Shown here: positions 1-8,381 of the stretch, piece after piece
Numbering within the stretch: position 1 is the first letter of the stretch
Layout of the letters: every line of letters begins with the position of its first letter
Assembly (NCBI GenBank): GCA_049323755.1
Contig: JBMOPE010000006.1
Location: forward strand, 124,001-188,000
Reading direction: 5' to 3'
DNA from: BRHc4a sp049323755
GTDB taxonomy: Bacteria > Bacillota > Desulfotomaculia > Desulfotomaculales > Desulfocucumaceae
DNA: 64,000 nucleotides
The notes under the pieces: generated by a model
Seen by the model: only the letters and a program-made list of their open reading frames with translations
What the model was told of the DNA's origin: nothing
Databases searched by the model: none
Program-made: the position numbers and the translations under genes

Positions 1-848
1 CAGATGCGCTCATAAGAATTTTTGTCCCCATAATGAAATATTTTAAGGTTAACTCAGCCGTTGTAATTCCTGCTGTATACAACATTCTCGGAGATATCAA
101 TGCGGCAGGCAGAATAGCCGGCCCCATACTTGTAAAGGCAGGCGCAACCAAGGATGAGCAAAAAATAGCCATTACAACCATGGTTCAGTCACAACAGTCC
201 TTTTCAACATTCATGCTCGGCCTTCTTGCCATGACCACTGTGGGCATCAAGGTTTTTCCGGTTATTATCATTGCCATGTTTCTGCCGTTGATTATTGTGC
301 CGCCTCTTCTTCGCTATACTATTTACCGCAAGGCTAAAGCAGTTACACTGGATGAATTGCCCCGCTTTACCCCAAATACAGCAGCCCTCCCAACAGTTTT
401 CGGCGCAGCCAGGGAAGGGGCGGAGCTGTTATTTCTTCTCATAATTCCTGCAGGAGTTGTAATTTACGCCATCATAGGGGGCCTTGATTTTCTCGGATAC
501 TGGGCGCCTGTCAAAAATGCCCTGACCATGATGCTCGGCGCCCTTTCCATTCACCCCGAAACAGGCATACTGTCTATACTTGTCTCACCCACCCTTGCTA
601 TGGGCGTACTTAAGGCAACTGTTGCCGCCAACCCGGCCTCAATCGCACCGCAGCTGGTTATAGGATCATTCGTGCTGGCCTGCTCCGGATTTCCCTTCTC
701 GGTAATTTTTGGGCAAATCCCTGCGGTATGGGCCGGCTGCACCGACCTGAACGAAAAAGAGGCCATGGGCGCCGCAGTGCTGGGCGCCGTGATGAAACTA
801 ATAACTGCCGGTATTGTGGCAGGCGTGCTGTATAGATTTTTTATTTAG
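1..848 (+). CDS. Nucleoside-recognition (Gate) domain membrane protein, 5' partial
   Basis: The reading frame is open from base 3 with no start required, so the gene enters from outside the window and about 282 C-terminal residues are seen. The first ATG at 33 is probably internal. The protein has six or more hydrophobic helices separated by short polar loops, with a Gly/Pro-rich stretch near residues 200-245, as in the Gate (nucleoside recognition) superfamily that also contains SpmA/SpmB and nucleoside transporters. Family membership is inferred from overall character; the substrate is unknown. It is the only + strand gene in the first 39 kb and converges on the next gene, with a shared terminator between them. 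Confidence 0.6.
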   Translation, partial: DALIRIFVPIMKYFKVNSAVVIPAVYNILGDINAAGRIAGPILVKAGATKDEQKIAITTMVQSQQSFSTFMLGLLAMTTVGIKVFPVIIIAMFLPLIIVPPLLRYTIYRKAKAVTLDELPRFTPNTAALPTVFGAAREGAELLFLLIIPAGVVIYAIIGGLDFLGYWAPVKNALTMMLGALSIHPETGILSILVSPTLAMGVLKATVAANPASIAPQLVIGSFVLACSGFPFSVIFGQIPAVWAGCTDLNEKEAMGAAVLGAVMKLITAGIVAGVLYRFFI

Positions 849-879
849 CCCGGACAAAAGGATTATATTGAAATAAATT

Positions 880-928
880 AAAACGGGGCGGGGGAAATTA
901 CCTAACATTTCCCCCACCCCCGTTTTTT
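880..928. terminator. Bidirectional Rho-independent terminator
   Basis: A long near-perfect stem (AAAACGGGG... paired with ...CCCCGTTTT) is flanked by A-runs on the left and T-runs on the right, so it can stop transcription from both directions. It lies between the convergent Gate-domain gene and the unknown gene ending at 933. Confidence 0.85.
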
Positions 929-932
929 AGCC

Positions 933-1442
933 TTAACAGGTAGCAAGCCATTCTTTCCGGCCTTTCACCCCCGTTAGGACTTTAAGAACATTGGAGTGAA
1001 GTATCCCGGACAGAGAAATAGTAAAAGTACCCCTGCCGTCCCACAGAACGGGAACATCCGGACGGCATAGTGGGAAATCGTACTTTTTGCCGTCTTCATT
1101 AACAAAGCGTACTCCAATAGACATATTTAGAACACCGGGGTCAAGTATAAGATTGGTTTCCAGGGCAAGGGATATTTCTCCGGCTTCCGGGAGGTCAAAA
1201 TATGTTCCTGGCCTTGCTTCAATTGGCCCCATGCCCGCCGGAAAGGAAGACAGGGTATAAATAAACTCACGCCCCAGTCCGGCCAGCCTCTTCTCACTTG
1301 TTAATATAAAAGAAAATCCATACCGGTCAAAGCCTTTTGAGCAGTCAAGGACAGTGCCATCCATTAGAATAAACGTTTTAAAATAAGTTTCCTCTCTAAT
1401 GGACAGTGTCTTCTCAGAATACAATTCCACCGCCAGTTTCAT
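933..1442 (-). CDS. Conserved-looking hypothetical protein, 169 aa
   Basis: I do not recognise this protein. It is rich in beta-strand-like segments, has no signal peptide, membrane helix or clear metal motif, and ends with Lys/Arg-rich residues and a terminal Cys. The start at 1442 (MKLAVEL) is chosen because AGGAGGTGA lies 5-6 bases upstream; an in-frame start at 1451 would sit on the ribosome-binding site. It is the last gene of the long minus-strand run and is separated from phoU by 300 bases of repeats, so it is probably transcribed independently. Confidence 0.6.
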   Translation of the reverse strand: MKLAVELYSEKTLSIREETYFKTFILMDGTVLDCSKGFDRYGFSFILTSEKRLAGLGREFIYTLSSFPAGMGPIEARPGTYFDLPEAGEISLALETNLILDPGVLNMSIGVRFVNEDGKKYDFPLCRPDVPVLWDGRGTFTISLSGILHSNVLKVLTGVKGRKEWLATC

Positions 1443-1525
1443 CTCTATCACCTCCTACGCATTTAACTGCCATATAAAATATGAATTAGGAGGGCAATAG
1501 GTGCAAAATTGTCAGTAAAAAAATA

Positions 1526-1559
1526 AACGCCCTACGGGCGTTGTCGCTGGAACAGCGAC
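1526..1559. repeat. Double-hairpin repeat, copy 1
   Basis: Two adjacent perfect 7-bp hairpins with 3-base loops: AACGCCC-TAC-GGGCGTT followed directly by GTCGCTG-GAA-CAGCGAC. It is preceded by an A-rich run. A second copy at 47368-47401 has the same layout with a compensating base-pair change in the second stem. It lies in the 1443-1756 gap, which otherwise holds heptad repeats and no gene. Confidence 0.7.
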
Positions 1560-1565
1560 ATTGTT

Positions 1566-1616
1566 AAGCATTATTTATGGGTCCGGAATTGGGAATTGGG
1601 AATTAGGAATTGGTGA
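1566..1616. repeat. GGAATTG heptad repeat (family A), single arm
   Basis: About four tandem 7-base units of the type GGAATTG/GGAATTA begin after the outer motif GGGTCCGG. The 20-odd bases before the arm (starting TTAAGCATTATT) match those before the copy at 49681, so the repeated unit is longer than the heptads. No matching inverted arm follows; instead a family-B arm lies 80 bases downstream. Confidence 0.8.
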
Positions 1617-1695
1617 TAAAAAGAACATAAGGATATGTTAGATATTTAACTAATGCGAAGCGATTATTTGTTTAACCTTCTTTAGAGCCGGCATA

Positions 1696-1743
1696 TAAAA
1701 CTCCTGTCTCCTGTATTCTGTCTCCTGTCTCCTGACCCGGGAG
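1696..1743. repeat. TCTCCTG heptad repeat (family B), single arm
   Basis: About five 7-base units (TCTCCTG, with one TATTCTG) end in TCTCCTGACCCGGG. Read on the minus strand this starts CCCGGGTCAGG, the same outer end as the family-A copy at 10679. It lies 14 bases beyond the phoU stop codon. Confidence 0.8.
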
Positions 1744-1756
1744 GAATACCCTTTAT

Positions 1757-2413
1757 CTAATTAAGCTCCCTACGCTCGCCGGTAGCCAGGTAAATGACCG
1801 CCTCACCTATGTTTGTGGCGTGGTCCGCAATTCTTTCAAGATAGCGGGATACATAAAGAAGGTATGCTCCCTGGGTGACCACTTCCGGGTCCTCTGCCAT
1901 GCAGCTGATGGTATCCCTGAAAACGTGCGAAAAAATAAAATCCACCTGATCGTCCATGGCACACATATCCCTTGCCTTGTTAACATCCCGGTGAACGTAT
2001 GCATCCAGTCCGTCCTTGACCATTTGTCTGGCTATCCTGGCCATACGAGGAATCTCCTGAATAGGGCGGACCGAGAGCGGGTGCCCGGTCAGGCACATGG
2101 TGGACCTGGCAATATCCACCGAGTGGTCGGCCATCCTTTCCAGGCTGGTCAGTATTTTTATTCCGGTGACGGCAACCCTTAAATCCCTGGCCATTGGCTG
2201 CTGAGTGGCAATCAGTGTGATGCACTTGCCCTCTATTTCAGTAAACAGCTCATCAATACGCTCATCACCCATGATAACCCCTGCGGCTGCAGTCACATCC
2301 TGGTTCATAAACGCGTCAACCGAGTCGTAAATGGCCTTTTCAACCAGCCCACCCATACGGAGAATATCATTTTGTATCTCTCTCAGCGACTTATCGAACA
2401 TGTACCTGCTCAT
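1757..2413 (-). CDS. phoU: Phosphate uptake regulator PhoU
   Basis: PhoU links the Pst phosphate transporter to the PhoR-type histidine kinase and holds the kinase in its phosphatase state when phosphate is ample. The 218-residue length is typical. Two similar three-helix halves are visible, each with a PhoU-type metal-binding signature: ERMADHSVDIA near residues 90-100 and ERIADHATNIGE near residues 193-204. The ATG at 2413 has GGGAGG nine bases upstream. It follows the kinase gene by 97 bases and is probably co-transcribed with it. No pst genes are in the window. Confidence 0.95.
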   Translation of the reverse strand: MSRYMFDKSLREIQNDILRMGGLVEKAIYDSVDAFMNQDVTAAAGVIMGDERIDELFTEIEGKCITLIATQQPMARDLRVAVTGIKILTSLERMADHSVDIARSTMCLTGHPLSVRPIQEIPRMARIARQMVKDGLDAYVHRDVNKARDMCAMDDQVDFIFSHVFRDTISCMAEDPEVVTQGAYLLYVSRYLERIADHATNIGEAVIYLATGERRELN

Positions 2414-2509
2414 GCCGGTATACCTCCCGTTATCTCTTCATCGGGGCTTTATATGATAAATGTAATAAAACCATTTTACACTTTTGACTCGAAAAAGGTA
2501 ACCACTTTT

Positions 2510-3892
2510 TCACTGTTTTAACGGAAGATAAACCTTGAATGTACTTCCCTGACCGACTCTGCTGCGCACCTCTATCCTTCCGTGGTGGGCATCCACTATA
2601 TGCTTCACTATGGCAAGGCCCAGTCCCGATCCCCCGTATTCTCTAGACCTTGCCTTATCCACCCTGTACAGTCTTTCAAAAATTCTGGGAAGACATTCCT
2701 CGGGAATGCCCATTCCCCTGTCTGCCACCGAAATTCCAACCTCTCCGGCCTTACCGGAAACTTCCCCGTCAACAGTGACATCTCCCCCGCCGGGGCTGTA
2801 CTTTATGGCGTTATCCACCAGGTTTATAAATACTCTGGTTATCATGTCCCCATCACCGGTTATAACCGGAAAATCACCTGGAAGCTTTGACACAAGGTTT
2901 ATGCCTTTTTCATCTGCAGCATGACTAAATATATTAAACACCTTTTCTATAACAGCAGGAATATCAATGTTTTCCCTGGTTGGAACAACTTTCCCGCTCT
3001 CAATATTTGAAAGGGAGAACAAATCCCCTATCAGTCTCGTCATTCTGTCAGTTTCGGTATTTATAATGCCCAGGAAGCGGGCAGCGGTTTCCCTGTCATC
3101 CACGGCACCGTCCTGTAATGTTTCCAGAAAACCCTTTATTGATGTCAGTGGCGTTCTCAGCTCATGGGATATGTTGGCAATAAATTCCGCCCTCATCTGG
3201 TCAATTTGCCTTCTCTCAGTTATATCTCTCAAAATGGCCACCACTCCACCCCTGTATGTTCCTTTCAGGGGAGTAAAAATAGCCTTGTAATACCTAGGAT
3301 CAGGAGTTAGAACCTGTATCTCCTTCTTAAGCTCCTGCTGGTTTTTAAGGGCCGTCTTCAGGCTGTTTTCAAAATCGAGGTGCCTAATAACACCCACTAT
3401 ATCTTTTCCAATAATTGATTCACCCGATATATTAAGTGCCTTCACCACAACCGGGTTAGCCAGAAGCACCCTTCCCTCACCGTCCACAGCAACCACGCCG
3501 TCAGCCATACTGTTCAATACAGCCTGCATCCTGTCCTTTTCCTCTGTTATCTCGCCAATAGTTTGCTTAAGTCTTTTTCCCAGAAGGTTTATGTTTTTTG
3601 CCAGCATTCCTATTTCATCATCGGAATAAATCCTTATTTCACGTTCAAGATTGCCGTGGGCCATTTCACCGGCGGCATCAGATATTTTAGACAGGGGCTC
3701 AATAATCCTTTTCATAAGTACCCAGGAAAGGGCAATCGCAAAAGGAAGGGCGACAAGAATTATTCCCCGGGTGTTAATGTCTTCATTTCCCAGCAACTTC
3801 AGGTCTAGATAAAAAACTACAATCAGCAAAAAATAACCGGCCATAGCCCGCCATCTTATACTCTTTGATAATTCCCATATCTTTTTATACAT
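2510..3892 (-). CDS. PhoR/PnpS-like sensor histidine kinase
   Basis: A membrane histidine kinase of 460 residues. Two transmembrane helices (about 17-35 and 42-60) are joined by only a short loop, so there is no sizeable external sensor. A HAMP domain (61-112), a PAS domain (120-225), and a HisKA domain with the phospho-accepting His243 in ISHELRTPL follow. The ATPase domain has an N box (LVDNAIKYS), G1 (DRGMGIP) and G2 (GGSGLGLAIV). The short-loop HAMP-PAS layout and the phoU gene downstream point to a phosphate-responsive kinase; this is inference. The response regulator that usually precedes such a kinase is not adjacent: pnp is. Confidence 0.9.
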   Translation of the reverse strand: MYKKIWELSKSIRWRAMAGYFLLIVVFYLDLKLLGNEDINTRGIILVALPFAIALSWVLMKRIIEPLSKISDAAGEMAHGNLEREIRIYSDDEIGMLAKNINLLGKRLKQTIGEITEEKDRMQAVLNSMADGVVAVDGEGRVLLANPVVVKALNISGESIIGKDIVGVIRHLDFENSLKTALKNQQELKKEIQVLTPDPRYYKAIFTPLKGTYRGGVVAILRDITERRQIDQMRAEFIANISHELRTPLTSIKGFLETLQDGAVDDRETAARFLGIINTETDRMTRLIGDLFSLSNIESGKVVPTRENIDIPAVIEKVFNIFSHAADEKGINLVSKLPGDFPVITGDGDMITRVFINLVDNAIKYSPGGGDVTVDGEVSGKAGEVGISVADRGMGIPEECLPRIFERLYRVDKARSREYGGSGLGLAIVKHIVDAHHGRIEVRSRVGQGSTFKVYLPLKQ

Positions 3893-4008
3893 TTTTTATC
3901 ACCCAAAATATAATATATTAAGCATTTATAAATATACAAAAAAATTCTATCACACAACCGGTTAAAAATAGTGTTTACCAATGTTAATTTTATGTTACCA
4001 AAAAATTA

Positions 4009-4039
4009 AAAACAGAGAAGCGTACTTGCTCTCTGTTTT
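4009..4039 (-). terminator. Terminator downstream of pnp
   Basis: On the minus strand, AAAACAGAGA pairs with TCTCTGTTTT around an 11-base loop and is followed by TTAATTTTTT. It starts 18 bases after the pnp stop codon and separates pnp from the kinase-phoU unit. Confidence 0.8.
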
Positions 4040-4056
4040 ATGAAATGTTTTTAAGA

Positions 4057-6303
4057 TTAGTTGTGATTTCTCCTGCCTTGCCCCTGTCCTCTTGGCCCTC
4101 TGAAATCCCTGTCACGCCTTGGCCCGGCCTCAGCATTTCCTTCAGCCATTTCCAATTCACCGGGTTCCGGAGGAACTGCCTCTTTTCGTGAAAGCTTCAG
4201 CCTCCCCTGGTTGTCATAGCCTATAGCTTTAACAAGGATGGATTCTCCTTCCCTGGCTATGTCCTCAGTCTTTGCTACCCTGTGGTGGGCAAGCTGAGAA
4301 ATGTGTACAAGGCCTTCCTTACCCGGCAGCCCCATAACTCCCGGAATTATTTCCACGAAGCAGCCAAAGTCGGTTACCCTGGTTACTTTGCCGTTATAGA
4401 TTTCTCCTATCTGTACTTCTTTGGTTATTCCCTCAATTATGCTGAGTGCTTTTTTGCCGGCCGAGGGGTCCACCGCCGCAATATATACCCTGCCGTCATC
4501 CTCGATGTCTATCTCCACGCCGGTCTCTTCAACAATCTTCTTGATAATCTTGCCGCCGGGTCCTATCACATCCCTTATCTTGTCGGGATCTATGCTGAAG
4601 TGTATTATTCTGGGAGCGTAGCGTGAAAGATCCTCTCTTGGTTCGGAGATAACCTCCAGCATTTTTCCCAGTATATGCATCCTGGCATCTGTAGCCTGGG
4701 CCACTGCTCTGGCCAGTACTTCAGGAGTAACACCGGCCACCTTGATGTCCATTTGCATCGCGGTTACCCCGTTCGCTGTCCCGGCCACCTTGAAGTCCAT
4801 ATCGCCCAGGTGATCCTCTATACCCTGTATATCCGTTAGAATGGCTACATCGTCACCATCCTTGATCAGTCCCATGGCTGCTCCGGCAACAGGGGCCTTG
4901 ATGGGAACACCGGCATCCATCAGCGCCAGGCAGCTGCCACAGACACTGCCCATGGAGGTGGACCCGTTGGACTCAAGCGCCTCGGATACTATCCTGATGG
5001 TATACGGGAATTTATCCTCCGACGGGATAATTGCTCCCACCGCCCTCTCAGCAAGGGCCCCGTGCCCTATTTCACGCCGGCCGGGAGATCTCATGGGCTT
5101 GGTTTCCCCGGTGCTGAAGGGAGGGAAGTTGTAATGGTGCATAAATCTCTTGGTTTCCTCTATCCCCAGACCATCCAGGCGCTGTTCCTCGGAAATGGCG
5201 CCCAGGGTAACCACCGAAAGTATCTGGGTCTGACCCCTGGTAAAGAGACCCGAGCCGTGGGTCCTGGGCAGTATGCCAACCTCTACCGTTATGGGCCTTA
5301 CCTCGGTGGTGCTGCGGCCGTCTATACGAATCTTTTCCTTTAGAATCATCTGGCGCATGGCCTTTTTCTCAGCAGCTTCTATCATGTTCTTTACCGAAGA
5401 CAACTGCTCAGGGAATGTCTCGGCAAACTGGGCGGCCATTTCGTCTTTCATCTCATCCAAATAGGCTTCCCTTGTCTTCTTGTCCATTTTATCGGTAACG
5501 CATCGCCTTACTGCCTCAGTCATCTTTTCCAGGGCTGCGGGATAGACTGCTTCTTCCACTTCGGGATCCACTGCCGCAGTCTCCGGCACAATCTTTTCTC
5601 TGGCCAGCCCCATGGCAAGGGCCTCGGTCCGGAAATCCTCAATAGCCCTTACAATCTCATTTACCTTGGCGTGTCCGAAGCTTATTGCCTCCAGCACCAC
5701 GCTCTCGGGAACCTCCTGGGCCCCGGCCTCCACCATCATAACGGCATCTGCCGTGCCGGCCACCACCAGGTGCAGGTCGCTTTTCTCTTCTTCTGCTATA
5801 GTGGGGTTAATAACCATCTTTCCGTCAACCCGCCCTACGATAACGCCGCCAATGGGCCCGCCAAAGGGTATGTGGCTCAGGTGCAGGGCTGCCGAGGCAC
5901 CTATCATAGCGGCCATTTCAGGGGCGTTATCCTGATCCACAGACATAACGGTGGCTATAACCTGTACTTCGTTCCTGAAGCCTTTCGGGAAGAGGGGCCT
6001 TATGGGGCGGTCAATGAGTCTCCCCGATAAAACAGCCTTTTCACTGGGTCTACTTTCCCTTTTTATAAATCCACCGGGGATTTTGCCTACTGCATAAAGC
6101 CTTTCCTCGTAATCTACGGTAAGAGGAAAGAAATCAATGCCTTCTCTCCTGTTTTTAGCCATAGTGGCGGTAACCAGAACCACTGTGTCACCGTATCTGA
6201 CCAGCACGGCCCCGCTCGCCTGCCTGGCGACACGTCCGGTCTCAAGAATCATTTTGCGACCGGAAATGTCCAATTCTTTCCTTAGAATGGTTCCCTCTGA
6301 CAT
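4057..6303 (-). CDS. pnp: Polyribonucleotide nucleotidyltransferase (PNPase)
   Basis: A phosphorolytic 3'-5' exoribonuclease of the RNA-decay machinery. The 748 residues are full length: two RNase PH-like domains (about 10-215 and 325-545) joined by an all-helical linker, a KH domain (VIGPGGKIIKKI near 565) and an S1 domain (about 625-697), then a Gly/Arg-rich tail. It directly follows rpsO, the classic rpsO-pnp order, but a strong hairpin lies between them, so read-through or its own promoter must feed it. Confidence 0.98.
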   Translation of the reverse strand: MSEGTILRKELDISGRKMILETGRVARQASGAVLVRYGDTVVLVTATMAKNRREGIDFFPLTVDYEERLYAVGKIPGGFIKRESRPSEKAVLSGRLIDRPIRPLFPKGFRNEVQVIATVMSVDQDNAPEMAAMIGASAALHLSHIPFGGPIGGVIVGRVDGKMVINPTIAEEEKSDLHLVVAGTADAVMMVEAGAQEVPESVVLEAISFGHAKVNEIVRAIEDFRTEALAMGLAREKIVPETAAVDPEVEEAVYPAALEKMTEAVRRCVTDKMDKKTREAYLDEMKDEMAAQFAETFPEQLSSVKNMIEAAEKKAMRQMILKEKIRIDGRSTTEVRPITVEVGILPRTHGSGLFTRGQTQILSVVTLGAISEEQRLDGLGIEETKRFMHHYNFPPFSTGETKPMRSPGRREIGHGALAERAVGAIIPSEDKFPYTIRIVSEALESNGSTSMGSVCGSCLALMDAGVPIKAPVAGAAMGLIKDGDDVAILTDIQGIEDHLGDMDFKVAGTANGVTAMQMDIKVAGVTPEVLARAVAQATDARMHILGKMLEVISEPREDLSRYAPRIIHFSIDPDKIRDVIGPGGKIIKKIVEETGVEIDIEDDGRVYIAAVDPSAGKKALSIIEGITKEVQIGEIYNGKVTRVTDFGCFVEIIPGVMGLPGKEGLVHISQLAHHRVAKTEDIAREGESILVKAIGYDNQGRLKLSRKEAVPPEPGELEMAEGNAEAGPRRDRDFRGPRGQGQGRRNHN

Positions 6304-6436
6304 CTAAATCCTCCCAATTATCTCATCATTTTTTCACAATCGATGGTATTTCTACACATTTTATAGTATTTCCTGCCAGATATTTTAAAAATACGTGAAC
6401 AGGTAACTAAATACATTAATTTATTTTTCATATGAA

Positions 6437-6462
6437 AAAAAGCGGAATTTATTCCGCTTTTT
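6437..6462 (-). terminator. Terminator between rpsO and pnp
   Basis: A 12-bp perfect stem (AAAAAGCGGAAT / ATTCCGCTTTTT) with a two-base loop and flanking T-run lies 14 bases after the rpsO stop codon. In other bacteria this spacer controls rpsO/pnp expression and is an RNase III target; here only the hairpin is seen. Confidence 0.85.
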
Positions 6463-6475
6463 AACAAGATCCTTT

Positions 6476-6745
6476 TTACTTGCGCAAGCCAAGCTTTTCA
6501 AGAAGGCTGCGGTAACGCTCAAAGTTGTTGTCTCTGAGGTAATTCAGAAGCGCCCGCCTCTGACCCACCATCTTAAGAAGACCTCTCCTGGAATGGTGGT
6601 CCTTTTTATGGAATTTAAGATGTTCGGTCAGAGTTTTTATACGTTTGGTAAGTATTGCAATCTGCACTTCCGGAGACCCGGTGTCATTATCGTGCAGCTT
6701 ATGTTCAGTAATAACTGCCTGTTTTATTTCCTGACTGAGCGGCAT
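6476..6745 (-). CDS. rpsO: 30S ribosomal protein S15
   Basis: S15 binds the central domain of 16S rRNA early in small-subunit assembly. The 89-residue length and the conserved block GSPEVQIAILT, followed by HKKDHHSRRGL and LRDNNFERY, are typical. The start at 6745 (MPLSQE) is chosen because AGGAGGTGA lies just upstream; an in-frame GTG at 6754 overlaps that site. Confidence 0.98.
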   Translation of the reverse strand: MPLSQEIKQAVITEHKLHDNDTGSPEVQIAILTKRIKTLTEHLKFHKKDHHSRRGLLKMVGQRRALLNYLRDNNFERYRSLLEKLGLRK

Positions 6746-6775
6746 ATTGTTCACCTCCTAACCCCGGAATAATCG

Positions 6776-6822
6776 CTGCTAGCCAAGTAAACCGCCGGAG
6801 AAACGAATTCCCTAGCTAACAG
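6776..6822 (-). promoter_or_regulatory. Candidate rpsO leader hairpin
   Basis: On the minus strand CTGTTAGC pairs with GCTAGCAG (8 bp including one G-U) across a 31-base loop, ending 30 bases before the rpsO start. S15 commonly represses its own mRNA through a leader structure. The match to any known S15 leader class was not tested, so function is inference. Confidence 0.4.
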
Positions 6823-6825
6823 TTC

Positions 6826-7047
6826 CTATTTTCCAATGACTGTTATTACCAAACGACCTCCCGGTATGTCTTTGGCAACTATATCAAACATACGCCCCGA
6901 CTTGGAGAAAAAACTTCTGAACCGGGTTGCCGTAGGTATTTTTCCAGGAATACCTGCGGCCGCGCTGTTGATGTCCTGTATGGTTATCTTTTCCTGGCGC
7001 ATATCTTTTAGGCGTTTGCGCGCATGCTCGGTTATTATTACTCTCAT
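6826..7047 (-). CDS. Small DUF4258-like protein, possible toxin-type fold
   Basis: A 73-residue protein with an N-terminal ITEHARKRLKDM block, a helix, and beta-strand-like ends (IVAKDIPGGRLVITVIG). This pattern resembles the DUF4258 family, small proteins related in fold to RelE/BrnT-type toxins; recognition is from pattern only. It follows the 75-residue unknown gene by 13 bases, so the two form a tight pair inserted between ribF and rpsO. The pairing recalls toxin-antitoxin modules, but no DNA-binding motif is evident in the partner. Confidence 0.6.
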   Translation of the reverse strand: MRVIITEHARKRLKDMRQEKITIQDINSAAAGIPGKIPTATRFRSFFSKSGRMFDIVAKDIPGGRLVITVIGK

Positions 7048-7060
7048 ACCCGAAACCTGC

Positions 7061-7288
7061 TCAGCATCTGCCGGAGTTCACGGACAGGTTCTCTTCCTCC
7101 TGGGCAAGAAACGCATAAAGGGCATCCTGAAATGCCATTATCCTGAAATTCTCAATGTCTGACTTCTTGTATATGTTTTCCAATTCCTTTTTCAATGTTT
7201 GGAAATCTTCACTGAGGCATATCAGGGCAATATGGTTAAGCCACTTTTTTATTTCTTCTTCAGGAGAATCTAATTTGGGGACTCCCAT
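7061..7288 (-). CDS. Hypothetical protein, 75 aa
   Basis: A mostly helical, acidic small protein (SPEEEIKKW, LKKELENIYKK) without membrane segments or a recognised motif. The ATG at 7288 is preceded by AAGGAAGGGG nine bases upstream. It is the first gene of a two-gene unit with the DUF4258-like gene. It could be a partner or antidote for that protein, but nothing in the sequence proves this. Confidence 0.5.
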   Translation of the reverse strand: MGVPKLDSPEEEIKKWLNHIALICLSEDFQTLKKELENIYKKSDIENFRIMAFQDALYAFLAQEEENLSVNSGRC

Positions 7289-7420
7289 AGCACATATCCC
7301 CTTCCTTTTAGCTCCCGTGACCAGATTATTTTACCACAATCATATGTGGTGCACAAGTTAGAAAACCCTAGCGGCAAGGGTTATCCTATATAGATTATAT
7401 TTTTATTTTTAAATTTTATT

Positions 7421-8350
7421 CTAATCGGTTAAAGCCGCCCTTGCCCTGTTAATATCCATCCTTATCTGTTGAACCAGCTCTCCGGGAGAGGAAAACCTCT
7501 TTTCTTCCCTGATTCGCCTTGTGAATATTACCTTTATTTTCTTGCCATAAAGGTCGGAGTGAAAGTCCAGAAGGTGTACCTCCAGGTTAGGCAATGCGGC
7601 AAAGCCCTGGAAAGTGGGCTTTATCCCGATATTGGCCACTCCAAGGTAATCATCACCGTCTACCTGAACCTTAACCGCGTATACTCCATTGGCCGGCACT
7701 GTAAGGCCCTCTTCAAGCTCAAGGTTTGCAGTGGGAAAGCCCAGTGTCCTCCCCCTGCTCTCACCGGCTACCACGACCCCTTCAACAAATGGATTATAAC
7801 CTAAAAACTTTGCTGCACCGGCAACCTCTCCATCGGCCAGAAGCCCTCTGACAAGAGTGCTGCTCACCGGAACCCCGTCAACCTTCACCTGCGGAATAAC
7901 ATATACATTAAAGCCGTAGTGCCGGCCTCCTTCGATAAGGGTTTCAGGATTTCCCCTGCCCCCCTGTCCGAAGGTATAGTTGTATCCTACAAAAACCGAC
8001 CTGACGCTTAAATCCTGCACAAGAATCTTTTCAATAAAGGCCTCCGGAGTGTGGGAGGCAAATTCCAGGGTAAAAGGCGCCAGTAGAAGAACCTTGACAC
8101 CCAATTGCTTAAAAGTATCCTGCTTGGCCTTATGAGTCATAAGTCTTGGGGGAGACTTTCCCACCAAAACCTCCAGGGGATGAGGGTAAAAAGTAAAAAC
8201 AGCGGGTGTACCCCCAATTTTTTTGGCCTCACTGACCAGTCCGGAAATAAGTATCTGATGCCCTATATGAACTCCGTCAAAATTACCCAGGCCTACAACC
8301 AAATCCTTATGTTTTTCCTTGACACCCTTCCAAGTGTTGTATATATCCAA
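7421..8350 (-). CDS. ribF: Bifunctional riboflavin kinase/FAD synthetase
   Basis: Makes FMN from riboflavin and FAD from FMN. The N-terminal nucleotidyltransferase domain carries GNFDGVHIGHQ and YNYTFGQGGRG; the C-terminal kinase domain carries GRTLGFPTANL and GVYAVKV, ending near residue 309, the usual length. The frame stays open upstream to 8497, but that extension is unlike the family. I prefer a TTG at 8350 with AAGG six bases upstream, giving MDIYNTWKG. It follows truB by 31 bases, the usual truB-ribF pairing. Confidence 0.95.
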   Translation of the reverse strand: MDIYNTWKGVKEKHKDLVVGLGNFDGVHIGHQILISGLVSEAKKIGGTPAVFTFYPHPLEVLVGKSPPRLMTHKAKQDTFKQLGVKVLLLAPFTLEFASHTPEAFIEKILVQDLSVRSVFVGYNYTFGQGGRGNPETLIEGGRHYGFNVYVIPQVKVDGVPVSSTLVRGLLADGEVAGAAKFLGYNPFVEGVVVAGESRGRTLGFPTANLELEEGLTVPANGVYAVKVQVDGDDYLGVANIGIKPTFQGFAALPNLEVHLLDFHSDLYGKKIKVIFTRRIREEKRFSSPGELVQQIRMDINRARAALTD

Positions 8351-8381
8351 AATTTCCCTTACCCCCAAGAAAAATGTCAGT

